A stretch of 64,000 nt of DNA from Trichosphaerium sp. ATCC 40318. Lineage: Eukaryota > Discosea > Flabellinia > Trichosidae. The first letter of the stretch is position 1. Every line of letters begins with the position of its first letter. Location: contig JALMLS010000268.1 of NCBI GenBank assembly GCA_038496445.1, positions 248,001-312,000 on the forward strand, in the 5' to 3' direction. Below the pieces are notes generated by a model. It had not been told where the DNA came from. It did no database searches and saw nothing but the letters and a program-made list of their open reading frames with translations. Below, in pieces: positions 23,021 through 35,431 of this stretch. A program made the translations under genes and the position numbers.

Positions 23021-26000
23021 TTACGTCCTACCTCTCCTTGTGTACACTTTAGACGTAGTCACTGTCTTGGCGTTAAATCTATCGCTGAGCTGTTTCTTAA
23101 TGTTAGGCTTAACACGGTCAACCTTTCGCTTCTTCTGCTGGACAGGTGACGTATCCTCATCACTTGCTCGCCGTTTAGCACGTTTAGAAGGTGATGAAGC
23201 TACTTGAATCATCTAAAAACAAGTTTAACACACGTCAACACGAACATGATAACAAAAAACAAAATCTAAAATCCAAAAGAACAGGTACCTGAATTGAAGG
23301 TAAATCAGAAAAGTCGAGGTTGATTGGCAAGTCCACAAGTGGCCTCTTTGAAATAGTTGGTGACTCTCTACCACGGAGACACATAATCCTAGACGGTGAT
23401 AAACTGCCACTAGACGATGTTGTGGCTGTTTTACGGTCTGGAGAAGACGACAGAGCTGGTTTTGGTTTAGCTCTTGAAAAAACTCTTGAGCTCCTGTTCG
23501 TATTCCTACTAACTTTCTTGCTGTTATCAGCATATCTCTTAGTGCGTAAACCACGCCATATATTCCATCCTTTGAGAACTGATGCATCTTGTTGCCCTGT
23601 AATAACCTTGTCTAACAATACGATCCACTTTAAATACTTATGATTATTTTTCTTCGCTTTTAAAATATGCATCTCTTGGTTCCACCCTGGAGCTCTACCT
23701 CCGTTCATTAAAGCCATCTTTAACGATTGAAGAGACTCATAGTACGCCCGAGACTCTTTATATATAAACGCAAGAAACCATGCCTCGGCAGCAAGCTGTG
23801 CATTGACCTATTCAAAAAAACGTTAAGAATATTAAAAACCCACTTGGTTAATAATTAAAGGGAATGTCGACAAAAAAGATGATTACCTTCAACAGATCTG
23901 GTGTGTACAATACTTCGTCAAGCGTCTCTATGCCTTAAAAAAGAATTTAGATTAAAGCAGAGAGCTAAAGCAAGTTGGTTTTCGGTTTTTTAAACCTTTT
24001 CCTTGTGGTGAAAACAAATGCCTACCTTTTTCAGTGTCATTATTTGCAAGCAAGAACGAAGCGTAGTTGCACAATAAAACCACATTTTCTCCATCAATTT
24101 CAAGCGCCTTTGCGAATAGCGCTTCACATTTTTTCTTTGCACCTAAGCCCGTCTGGAACATAAAGGTAGCAAAGCTTTGGAGAATCGCTGGATCATCAGG
24201 AGAAGCACGGTGTGCACGTTTAAACAAAACATTGGCAGCATCCCTCTCTTTTTTAAACTAAAAATAGAAAAATCAGACGTCACGTGACTCAAAAAAAAAC
24301 CATGAGAGGATAAGCAACTCATAATAAAGAATAACTCAAGTACATGCTTTTTCAAACAAACAAAAAAGGGGTACGTACCCAAGCTTCAAACATTGCAGCA
24401 TAATGCAAGAACCGAGGATTATCCGGGTACTTCTCAGTAACAGTCTGGTAATATATATCAGCCTTGGTAACATCTTGTAGCATAGTCATCAAGTAAGAAA
24501 AAATATGTTCCTCTTGTTTTGTAGTTGTATTGCCGATAGTCATGCTACGAAAAATATTGAGCCAATTGACCACAGGGGAGAGGAAAAAACATTAAAGAAT
24601 GACTGTACCTAACTTGATGCAAAACAGAATGTGGTCTTACAAGGTGACTATCTAGAGCCAATGCATCCATCGCATTTGTCTGTGCTTCTTCCCAGTCTTC
24701 ACACAAGGCACACAAGTGAGCCATTTCAGAGGCATACTGCGCTTGACTGAGATCATCCATTGATGCATTTTGGCATTGCTGTATCATCAAGTAGTCTCTG
24801 TATTGCTTTATGGCACTCAACCCTTCATCTTTTCGTTCTAGCTTAAGCAAAGCAGTACCATAAATCCCAAGAACAGAGTCATCCTCATCCCTGAGCGGTC
24901 CCAGCAGTTTAACGGTTTCAGCGCACTTATTGTTATCTAGACGCCCAATATCAGCACAAATACCGAAGAGGAACAGCCAACGTACCATTCAAATGTAAAC
25001 AAAGTGCACGGAGCCTAGGAACATCCCTAAAATCCTTTTTGTGAGCGTCTACACCATTAAAGTCGAATTGGTTCAAAAAATGTACCCAAATGTTATACGC
25101 CAATCTAAAGACTCGTGCAATTGTAACGTGTACGTGCGATTGACATCTTTGATTAATTTTCTCTCCCCTTTAGAGTTTGCGAATGCGTTTCCATTTTCTT
25201 TATCGTCGTAACCAGCTGCAGATAGAAGCAAATCATCATCCCAATCTACTTCCCTAGAATCTCTCACCATTTGTCGATTGGATGTATCTTCCTGTGCAGT
25301 AAACCTGCTTCCCCAAGCGCGGTAGTCTAAGACTTCCAATAAAGCATCTTGGACATCCTCATCACTTAAATCCCAAAGACGTGGAAAAATACTGACTTGT
25401 GCTGTAGCTAGCCAATCAATCCTAAAAAAGAGTTAGCTTTTGAAATGTTTTTTTATCAAATCAAACTGGAATTCGTCGCTGATGCGTACCTACGCCATTT
25501 AGAGCGACTAGCGACTGTTCCATATTCATTACCATCCTTATCTGTTCCTTTCACAGCAAATAAGGAGCCTCCACTGCCAATCTTTGTGCTTCTGTACTTT
25601 CGAGCGAAAGTAGTTTCTTTTTTGTGAAGCGTGTATAGCGTTGAAACGATAGTAGACAGCGCTTGTGTGGTTGGTAAGACGAACGTTGTATCAAAGGGGT
25701 TGACAGTAATCTTGTTTGAAAACGGTTTAAAGTATTGGTGACGGATTCGCGTCAAAACCCTATGTAGAGTTAGCACGCTGGTTAGATGTGATGTCGTACG
25801 TTAAGAGCTGTTTGCCATTGCCGAGTAACAGACGAAATATTGACGGTTTGTACTTATTGTGCCAGCATTGGTAGGTGGAAATATCAATCGGTAGTTCGGA
25901 TAACGCCCACCCAACTGCTTGAGTTGAACAATCGCCTAGAATCCATATGATCGTTCTTCCTTTACTCTCAGATACCCTAAAACGTTTTTAGTTCGGTATT

Positions 26001-26271
26001 GTCGGTTTCTGTACCTTTTTTCCAAAGTTTTCTGAAACAAATCTAGGAGCGCTGGGCGGTGTTTTACATAGTCTATTTTAGGGCTTGCTGTCTCATTTGA
26101 GGCGTCAAGTATTTTTCTAGCGTTAATAACATCAACCCAAGCATCAAAGCCATTCTCTTGCTTTGAAAATATGCTATGCGCGTGTTGTTCTGATTTATAC
26201 CATTAAACGTAGCTCAAACATCAGAAGTACCTGTGGTAAAGTCTATAACGATCCATTGTGTCGGTAGACAT
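23021..26271 (-). CDS. Large TPR-repeat protein with basic nuclear-type tail
   Basis: About twelve exons, roughly 885 residues, start ATG at 26271. The middle (residues about 390-640) consists of helical pairs with TPR character: EDWEEAQTNAMDALALDSHL, KADIYYQTVTEKYPDNPRFL, FKRAHRASPDDPAILQSFAT, FAKALEIDGENVVLLCNYAS. The N-terminal third is unrecognised (GRTIIWILGDCSTQAVGWAL). The C-terminal quarter is Ser/Arg/Lys-rich (SSRVFSRAKPKPALSSSPDR and KRAKRRASDEDTS), with possible nuclear signals. One intron at about 25110-25138 is only 29 nt. Superhelical TPR proteins assemble complexes; I cannot say which. Confidence 0.72.
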
Positions 26272-26635
26272 TGTAATTCTGTTTGTAGAACGCAACTATC
26301 TTCAATTTCAGCCATTTAGCTCTTTTTCAAAAACTGGCGCAAAATGTTTGGCGCGGTTTTTGGCAATACAATTTTGCCCAGCAAAAACTGTGGCTAATTC
26401 TGGCTGGTGGCAGGCAACAGGAAACGCGACGTTATGTGTTGAAAGTATCTCTCGTCTCCACTCCTGACTATGTTATAGTTAATGGACTACTAACATAATC
26501 ACTAGCTGTTGAATTCAGGACGTCCTTATCAAAGCTATTATACAGGCCACGAGATCACGCACTTCAAATAGGCCATATTTAGTGTAACTTCACGTGATAG
26601 TACAAACTTTGACCGTGATACAGAGAAATTGTCAA
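26272..26635. promoter_or_regulatory. Divergent promoter region, CACGTG 45 bp before an ATG
   Basis: This 364-bp stretch lies between the start codons of the TPR gene (minus) and the fatty-acid-hydroxylase gene (plus). TCACGTGA at 26590-26597 is an eight-base palindrome 45 bp upstream of the ATG at 26636. No coding sequence is supported in it. Confidence 0.4.
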
Positions 26636-27811
26636 ATGCATTGGGAGGCTGTGCTTGGTTTTGCCTTTGTGTGGATAACGTATTCGTTGACCTCCACGCT
26701 TTTACAGTATATTTACTACAGCAACGGCGCAAATAGAGCATCTTGTGCGTTTTGTGCTTCAATTTAGCCGAGATTAGCTTACAAGCCATTAAGCTTGGAA
26801 GACACAACATAAGAAGACAGATAACTTAGGTGACTATGCTTGGTGGCATCCTTTGTTTCAATTGTCCTCTAAGAAACGCGGACCATACCACAGCTTGTTT
26901 CATTCAATTAATTTATGCTTTGGTGCTGGTTTCTTCGCTTTTGTAACAGAAATGACAGTTCAGGGCAAAACGCGTATATATTGGACTACAGAAGGATACA
27001 GTACGTAACAGTAATAAACTACAGCTTACAAAAGTAAGGTATACTCGAACTTATTCTTATATCAACGATTGCGCCTCTGATATGGCAAGAAGTGTTAGAA
27101 TACTACTGGCATCGCGCGTTACATATACCAATGTTGTACAAAATTTTCCACAAGGTACCGCATTAATTTTGTTTACGTGATACTAATCACATAGTAAGTA
27201 TCACCATTATTACAAGAGTCCAGAGCCTTTTGATGATATGTAAGGAAGCAAAACCTATTTTTTTCTGAAAAAAAACCGTTCAGCCATTTTTCAACTAATT
27301 TGCGACACAGGTACATACACCCACTTGAGGCGTTTGGCTACTATTGTATTTTTTATAGGTGCGTATCTTAAACACTTGAGTCCATCTTACAAACTCATGG
27401 TAGCCCACCATTTGTATTTCCAATGCACTATTTGTACGTCTGAGATTATTGTTTTTTGGGTTTTTTAAACGAAGTTTTGTTCAGGTCATGGGCTATTTAT
27501 ATGATTGTTAATGGTACAACTGGTATTCTGGACCATTCTGGTATTAAATTTGAGCTACCTGGAGTTTATAACACTATCGATCATGGTAAGTATACCATCT
27601 GTTTTCGGAGATTAAGATTAATTTGATTTTTCTAGATAACCATCACAAAATGTTTAATGTTAACTACGGGTTTCCTTTCGCTTTCATGGACATCTTGCAC
27701 GGTACTTACTACGGAAAATATATGGGCACTGATTACAACCCACGTAACCACTTAACGAACACCTTAAACAGAGCAAAAATAGCCAAAGAACAAATAGCTG
27801 TTATGTCATAG
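26636..27811 (+). CDS. Fatty acid hydroxylase superfamily enzyme (sterol desaturase-like)
   Basis: Seven exons, about 260 residues. Membrane-embedded di-iron oxidase with the three histidine motifs: HRALH, KYHHYY (HxxHH-type, preceded by FHK) and DHDNHHKMFNVNYGFPF. Between them PLEAFGYYCIFYSPPFVFPM and GTTGILDHSGIKFELPGVYN match sterol C4-methyl oxidase/C5-desaturase-like and cholesterol 25-hydroxylase-like relatives. The N-terminus (AVLGFAFVWITYSLTSTLLQ) forms the first membrane segments. No KKXX-type ER retrieval motif is seen; it ends KEQIAVMS. The family hydroxylates or desaturates sterols or fatty acids at the ER using oxygen; substrate cannot be fixed from sequence. Confidence 0.88.
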
Positions 27812-28073
27812 AAAAAATACATAATCACAAAATAAAGAAAAAACAAACAAGAAATTCACTGTGGCACGTGCCGCGAGTTACGAAAATGTTAAATTAATCA
27901 TCAATTACGTGCAAATTGTGAGTGATGTTCATAATAAAACAGTCTAAAAAAAAGGTTTTGCCGACGTGTTTAAGTTTGGCCCGAATTTGACCGTTTCAAT
28001 AGTAAATTCTCAATAGAAGCCACACACGTTTGGTTTCTACACAATCCCCTAGTTTGTGTCGTCTAGACTCTAA

Positions 28074-31000
28074 ATGTCAACACAAACTATGGAAGCGGTA
28101 TCGACAGACTTACAACAAGCGATAGACAAATTTCGAAGCTCAACAAAGGACAGCTTTGAATTTATAAGGTAATCAGCTGCAGTAGAATCGAACATTATCA
28201 AAATGATTCGTAAAAGCCCACGCAGCGTGTTTTCACTACGTCGGTTTCCCTCAGACGCTTACAAGTAGTTTAGAACTGGTTGCGTTTCGTTTCCTGTTCA
28301 AGACGTGACAATCAACGTAAGGCATGTCAATATCGAACGATCGCACCTCCTTTTAGACCAGTATGAAGTAGATGTACGCTTGTTTTTTTTAGTTCTGTTG
28401 TATTTTGCTAGTACTAAGTGGCGGAGGTCGGGCATAGGCAAGAAGACTTTATGGATGACCTTATGACGGAAGCGCCAATGAAAAACAGGTTTTATTTTGA
28501 AGGTAGGCAAATATGCCATATGGTCACTAACAGAGCTCTAGGATACAAAACACATCATTTCTTGCTCGTTGGACCTCCATGTTCCGGCAAATCAAGTACG
28601 CAGTTGTTTGTAGCATCAAAGTGCATTTAAAAACAAATCTATTGGCGCTTTTAGCGCAAGGAACAAGTTTAAAAACCAAAATAGCAATTGTGCGCTTAAA
28701 ATTAATCACCATCGTGTTTAGCGCTCATGAGACAATTATTCTGGACTGTCAACTTCAACCCTGTAAGTAGCCATTTTCCTTTCAATGCACCATCACTTGC
28801 CATTAAAAAATAGGACTTTCCGAAAATGTCATGAACTAAATCTCGTTTTGTAGGAAGCTCTAGAGACAATCTCAAATGATCCATCTAGTTTTGCATTTTA
28901 TGGAATGGAAGATGATATGCAAGAATTTCGTGATGGGAAGGAGTTAATGGGTGTTTATCTTGATGCTCAAATTTTGTGGCAAAAAATACAAGGTGACAAG
29001 GATGACATTGTTGGTGCTGTAGCACAAGCAGCGTCAGAAACACTTGAGAAGCTTGTGGAAGGTATATAAAGATGATTTTTTTTTTGAGTTTTTTTCAAAA
29101 AAACTTGATTTTATGACTACGTGCTCACTTTTAGGCCTTAGGATGCAAGGTGGATGAATCCTGTATTAAAAAGATACTCAATGGATGCCGTCTTGCTCTT
29201 TTTGTAGAAGGAACAGACTATTTATTACGTGACGATCTCGTTGAATTTTTAAACGCGCTCAAACGCTTACCAAAGCATCTCCCTGGTATTTTTCGCACTT
29301 TTATTGGTGTGCGACCAGATACGCTATTCAAGCGTGCAGTACCAAGGGATTTTGTTTACATGTATTGCAACTCTGTCTGGGATATGGAAACAAAGCGTGC
29401 AATGCTTCAGCAACTTGCTGGATGTGCTAATAATCCAAACGTCAATTTGCTAAGAAACAAAGAATTTGAGAGGCACAGGGATAATATTTTACAGTATATG
29501 GATGATGCTAGCCTATTGACTCTTTTTATTGATACATTTGATGATGATACCTTCTCTTTGGGCGTCTATGGGATTTTAGAGAAACTCTTTAATGCGTATT
29601 TGGCTCATAGAGGCAAATCTATTTCTTATGAGCGGTTTGAGACGCATGAGGAAGATTTTATGCTTATGACGCATGTTACCGTTTTTTTGGCTTTTTGCTT
29701 GCAGCCTGCTGGACATCTTAAACAAGTGAATATGTTTAAAGAGATTATAGACGCAGTTGCACAATTATTAGCTGCACACGATGGTTTTTCTGATTTTTCA
29801 AAGTACCTCTCAGAAAAATGCAAAAATAAAATACCAGATTCGCTTGAAAAAGAAGCGGAGTACTTGGTCGCTCAAGTAATCACAGGTGCGCACACTATAA
29901 TTATTTTTTTTCTGAAAAGAAGAGAGTTGGTAGTAGATAGAGGCTTTATTTTCTAACTTTTTTTTTTTAGAGCTAGAGGCGTGTTCTCTTATTTACGTCG
30001 TCTCTGGTAATATCCAATTTGTAAATACTCAATTCGCACATTACCTCACAATCAAGTTGCTTGCTAGTGACGAGCATGCTTTTATATTAGACTTGTTACA
30101 CCAGCAGGTACAGTACCTCTTACAAAAAACAAAACCTATCATGAATTATTGTTGCGTCTAATTGTTACACTTGTAGAACTCACAACTAGACTTTTTTCAT
30201 TGGAGCGATCGCACTTTTATTGCACGTACTCAATTCCAGCGCGTTTTCGAGATGGTGGCATCAGCACGGTATGTGGAATCAATTTGATTTGCCTCACTCG
30301 CTTCTTCGCTTCTTAATTTTTATTTTTGTTTAGGGATGCTGTTTGGGTTTCTGACAAACTACTGCCGCCAAAAGAGAACTCTGTACTCGACTGGACAGCA
30401 CAAATTCGTATGAACGATGGCTTGGATATTCTAGATTTGGGTCACATGCGTTTCACCTTGTTCTTGCGGCTGTTTGCCCTCCAGGAGTTAGAACGTGCTT
30501 TAGGCCAGGTACAGCTTCACCACTTACCGTGATACACCAAGTTAAATGTTTCTAGCGCACCACACTGCCTGTAGATACCACTAAGGATGCTCTTGAAGCT
30601 ATCCTAGAAGCGTTGAGCACCACTTACCTCTCCATTCTGAGAGACAATTTTTCAGCCATTATACTTCTCGACGCTCATCCAATTAATACCCTCGCTTGTT
30701 TTTCAAAGAAAGGAGCAGCTATACTTGTTGACGATATTGTCGATCTCTTACAAAGAAGCACAGCGTTAGTTACAGCAGACTTGTGCCTTGTCTTTTACAA
30801 GAATGGCATGATGCCTGAATCCACACTACGTAAAGTAATGTACGTTGCATATTTTTTCTTTTGGTCTGTGCATTACGTTGATAGTAATTTTTCTTTTTAG
30901 AAGCGTTGTGGATTCTGGAAGCAAACACAGGTGCAGACGGCCAACAATGCGTCTATTAAATCAAATATACGAGTATGATGTCTCTTCTTGGATTGTTCCA

Positions 31001-34000
31001 CGCCTTGTAAAGGCTCTTGGTGATCGTGATGCCTCTGTACAAGTATGTCAAGATTTTTTTACTTTCAAAAAACGTCATGTATTAAGTTTGTGATTAGCAA
31101 GAAGCTGCTGCTGGTATGGAAAAGTTAGCAAATCTAAGTTTGGTTCAACACAAAAAAGAGATTGCTCTCATAGATGCGGATATCGCTTCAGGTGCTGATG
31201 TGTCTAGTAATAACATGTCAAGCATTACAACTCCTGGTTATCCTTCTTTAGAAGTACGCTTTTTTGAAGCCCAGAAGTGTTAAATTCTTTTGTGTTTACA
31301 AACGGTTCTTTTTTCAGCAAATGGACATTTCGGATGATGATTATACAAGTGATAGTTCTATTGCTGGTCCTACCATGAAGGAGAGGCTATTTAATGACGA
31401 CGAATGGGTTAAACTCATCTCAAGCTCAGTTACGCTTCTTGTTGCTATGGTGGAGCTCGATATTCATGAGAGCAAAGATCGTATTCCATCTATAGCTGAT
31501 AAACTGTCGCCTAAATGCAGAAAAGAACAGTGTACACATATACAAGCTATTCTTAGTATGCTAGAGAACAAGAGTTCTGGATGCCGCCTATTGAGGTACA
31601 ATCCATTTCTTTTAATCTAGATGCCTTGTGCTCACGTGATTTTTTTATTCTAGTTTTGTTATGCTTGGTAGACTTCGTGACACCAATGTTTATGGTGATA
31701 GAAAACTGGAAGAGCTTCAACTAAAAGCACAACTTTACGTTCTTTCTAAAGTTGGTACGTTTTTATAAGTTACTTATGAGAGAACCTGACATGGTTTGTA
31801 AGGTACGTACTACAAAGCTAGAGATCCGTATGCCGAGATGCTTGATGAGATAACAAAGAACCAAATTACAAAGACGATAGCTTATGTGTTCTGCGATACT
31901 CTTGGAAGACATGTACGTTTTTTTGACTACAGTGTGGTGTTTAGGGCTCAGTACTAAGTTCAACGTTAAGGCAGCAAAGTTTGTAGTTTTGCTAGATGAT
32001 CTAGTAAGGACTAAGCTCGATCTTCTTTGCCATGTGAACAAATGGGTTTGGACTCATCTTAGCAATAATGCAAGGACAGCACTCGCTTCTGAGCTCCTTA
32101 AAATACCAAACTACAACGTACAGAGGTACGACACGAACTCTTGATGTAAAGGGCTACGAAACTTACTCAAAGTCTAGAACCGTTATATCCATGTGTATGA
32201 ATTTTGACAAGTATGTTGGCGGTGGTGATAGTATAGAAGGGGAAGCTACTGATTTATTACGCTTGCTTGTAAATACAGACCCTAACACGTCTCCGTATGT
32301 ACAACAAGATTGCTTGTTGTACTTTGAAAAGCTTGTATTACACTTACCAGATGGTTGTGCATTGCAATCAACTGTAGCAGAAGTTCTGCTTGACTGTGTG
32401 GTACGGTTTCATTAATTCTTTTGTTTGGTTGTTTCCAAGAAAATATGGTGTTAACGTGGTTTTTGTTTTAGAAGAGTAGCGGCACTTGTATGCTTACGGA
32501 GATTGTATTGCGTACTATGTATGGATTACTTGAATCCAGAGATATAACAGGACGTCGTACGCTTGTGGATATGCTTGAAAAATACAACTTTAAGCAAGAT
32601 ATCATTATGCGATTCCTAAAAGAGAAGAAACAGGTAAGCTCGTTTGTCTTTTTTTATTCTTTCTTTGTATTAATTTTGTTTGTAGACGTATGCTATGTCC
32701 ACGTACTGTGTCAAACTGTTGGGATATTTCGCCCAAGAAGGTGATATTCCTACGTTCATTACAGCCTTAAATTCTCAGTCAATGGAAACAAGGTAGCGTT
32801 GATGTCATACCTGAGGCCTTTTTTTTCTAAAAACGTTTTAAAGGGAAGCAAGTTCAGCTATCTTGAAGGATTCACCTCAAAAACTGATTCCTGGGGTCAT
32901 AGAGCTTCTGTTCCCACAGCTTGCAAACCCAAAGGATCCATTCGTACAACGTTCGTTTGTTACACTATTGGGTTACTTTGGTAGATCAGGAACACCACAG
33001 GTACGTGAACAAGCTTGATATTTGAATACTCCAAAACTGTAGCAATTATTAACACGTGCCATTAGCAAGTTTCTATGGTTGCTCAGGGTATTGTTGCGCT
33101 ATTGAAGGAACACCAATATGTTCGACAGGTTCGTTTGATTGTGGTAACTGATTCAAGGCTGACATCTATGCGTGTAGGAGGCGGCAATGCGAGTTGTAAT
33201 GTTAATGGGTGATAATGGTCATGTTGAAGCCATTGAGAACCACGTCATGGAAGTTTTGAAATATCACATCAAAGCCAACAATGAAAAGAATCTCGACTTG
33301 AACGCAATCTCACTATTATGTGCTACTGTTCAAGTACGTACAACTTGAACAAAACCGAACTTGTTTGCTTTTTATGATATTCTAACTTCGTTTAAGGCCA
33401 TTGCAAAGGCAAAATTGTACAGAGAAGATATTGTAGACTCGTTATTCCATCTGTTGCAGGTCATTACAAACAAAATTTTGTTGATTAGTTTTGGTATTGC
33501 TCACTTTTTTTCAGATTAAAGCACAAGAGTTGAGAGTAGCTATTTTTGTATCTTTGAAGTCTATTTGTGGAGATTTGGATCCTGTACAATTAACTATGCA
33601 CGAATCGACAGTGTGCAACCTCCTTACATCTAAGGCACGTGATCTATTTTACAATAACACATCTATCGAGATTTTTCTGATGAACCTGTTAGAACCCTAT
33701 TGTAAGAGAAATGGCACTAAAGATATTGCACTTGTTTGGCGTAGAAACTATGCACCGATGTGTAGAAACTGTAACACAGCAACTCAAGGATGAGTCGCCA
33801 ACTTGCAGGTAAGATTAAAGGACTATGTTCTTTAGTGTGATTAAAAACTAACGATGACCTCAGAAAGCATGGTATCAAGTGTCTTGCTGCCTTGATTCCA
33901 GAACCACCTGAGAGTGGTGATGACCTAGACTTTGTAAAGCATTACAGTGAGGCTACAGTACGCCATAGCGGCTTTTTTTTGTTACTTACGCTTTGTGAAG

Positions 34001-35016
34001 CCTTTGGTTCCACCTGTTGTTCTGTGTTTAGCAGATAGCAGTGCTATCGTTGTAGTCCAAGCTCTCAAGTTCCTCCTCAAGTTTAAGAAGCCTGTTACTA
34101 TTCCAGATGATGCTCCAACTACTCTAGACAATCTAGAGAGCAATGAGTTCTATAGGGAGTATGTAATTGATCCAAACAAGATGAGAATACTTGGACTTCT
34201 TAAAAAGAAGATGTGGCGGTTTAATATTGAAATTAAACTTATGGTTCTTAAGCTCCTTGGTGAGACTCCTCATTTACATAAGCACATTGAACTCTTTGAC
34301 CATATTATAAACTCTGAGCGTGTATCTACATTAGTACAACTCTCTGATACTGTACGGTCTCTGGGCCCACAGGCACGTTAATTGCTGGTCTTGTTTTTTT
34401 TTTGACTTTTTTTTAAAAGGTGTTGCAATACATTCCTGGAATCATTCAAGTTGCACAACCTGGTTCTCCAATGGTCAGAAATATGGTTAGACAACTAAGT
34501 ACTTTAAAACTTTCAATTGATTCCGAGAGTATTGCTGAGTTGTTCCCTTTGGAAACAATAACAGCTTTGATTAAAAACAGGGATTCAGGTGTTAGGTAAT
34601 AATTCTGAGAAATTTTGTTCTTATCAACTAATCACTTATAAGGCGTGTTGGTGTTATGCTACTTGGTCATAAGTGTGAAGAACGCCAAAGACATCTATGG
34701 ATGCTAATAGAGAGATGGGTAGACAAGAACTCACGTGTCCGTAGAGAAGGTGCGAAAAGAATTTCTAATTTTTTTTTCTCCATTCGTTTTCTGGCTTTTA
34801 CTGATGGTTATTTGTGTAGTACTTGAAGTTCTTGGAGATATTGGTAAGAGATATCCTAACTATATACCAACAATGATGCAGTCAATCGACACAGACAGTG
34901 GTAATTTGATGGGTGTGTGGAGACATTTGAGTTACTCTTGGCATGATATTATTGCTGCTACTGATGACGAACAAGAGGGTGACATGGCAGCCGCGTACCC
35001 ATTCCAACCGTTTTAA
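28074..35016 (+). CDS. Very large STAND-like P-loop NTPase with HEAT-like repeats
   Basis: The longest gene here: about 25 exons, roughly 1,900 residues. An N-terminal segment of about 100 residues (MSTQTMEAVSTDLQQAIDKF) precedes Walker A HHFLLVGPPCSGKST. About 150 residues later comes a Walker B-like strand, CRLALFVEGTD, then the sensor-like FRTFIGVRPDTLFKR. This order and the NPHP3/TEP1-like KRLPKHLPGIFRTFIGVRP block indicate a STAND/NACHT-type NTPase. The rest is helical, with HEAT-like units such as VPRLVKALGDRDASVQEAAA, LADSSAIVVVQALKFLLKFK and VRREVLEVLGDIGKRYPNYI. STAND proteins are signal-triggered oligomerising switches used in immunity and regulation. Exon junctions at 28280-28870 are the least certain. 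No effector domain was recognised at the N-terminus. Confidence 0.7.
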
Positions 35017-35431
35017 AGGTTTAGTTCCATTAAGAAGAAGTTATCCTTTTGTTTAATGCGACGGGTGCTACCCAAACAGGACAATCAAAAAGGCGCTATC
35101 CACCCAAATAAAAAAGGCCAAAATAATAACCAAAAAAATATCATCAATTTTGATGAAGCTAAACTAATATTTAATTTGATGCCATTTGGCGCACTATATA
35201 ATAAAGAGTTTGCCCAATGTCGAAATATATCCAAGTTGGATGTTTGAAAGTAATCCTCATATTACAACGGAATCATCAAAACGAAAATGAAGACATTAAA
35301 CAGCGTTTTGCTTTTCATCTCTATCACTTATAGCATTGTTCGTTTCCTTTTCCATGACAAAGCCACAATGCCAGCGTGGTGGGTTACAATACAATTTATT
35401 TTTCTAATATACAACACGTGGACAAAGCACA
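35017..35431. other. Intergenic stretch between convergent genes
   Basis: Between the stop codons of the NTPase and coiled-coil genes. A plus-strand lysine- and asparagine-rich frame starts at 35056 (MRRVLPKQDNQKG), but base composition is A-rich and nothing supports it. CACGTG lies near 35415. Confidence 0.4.
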
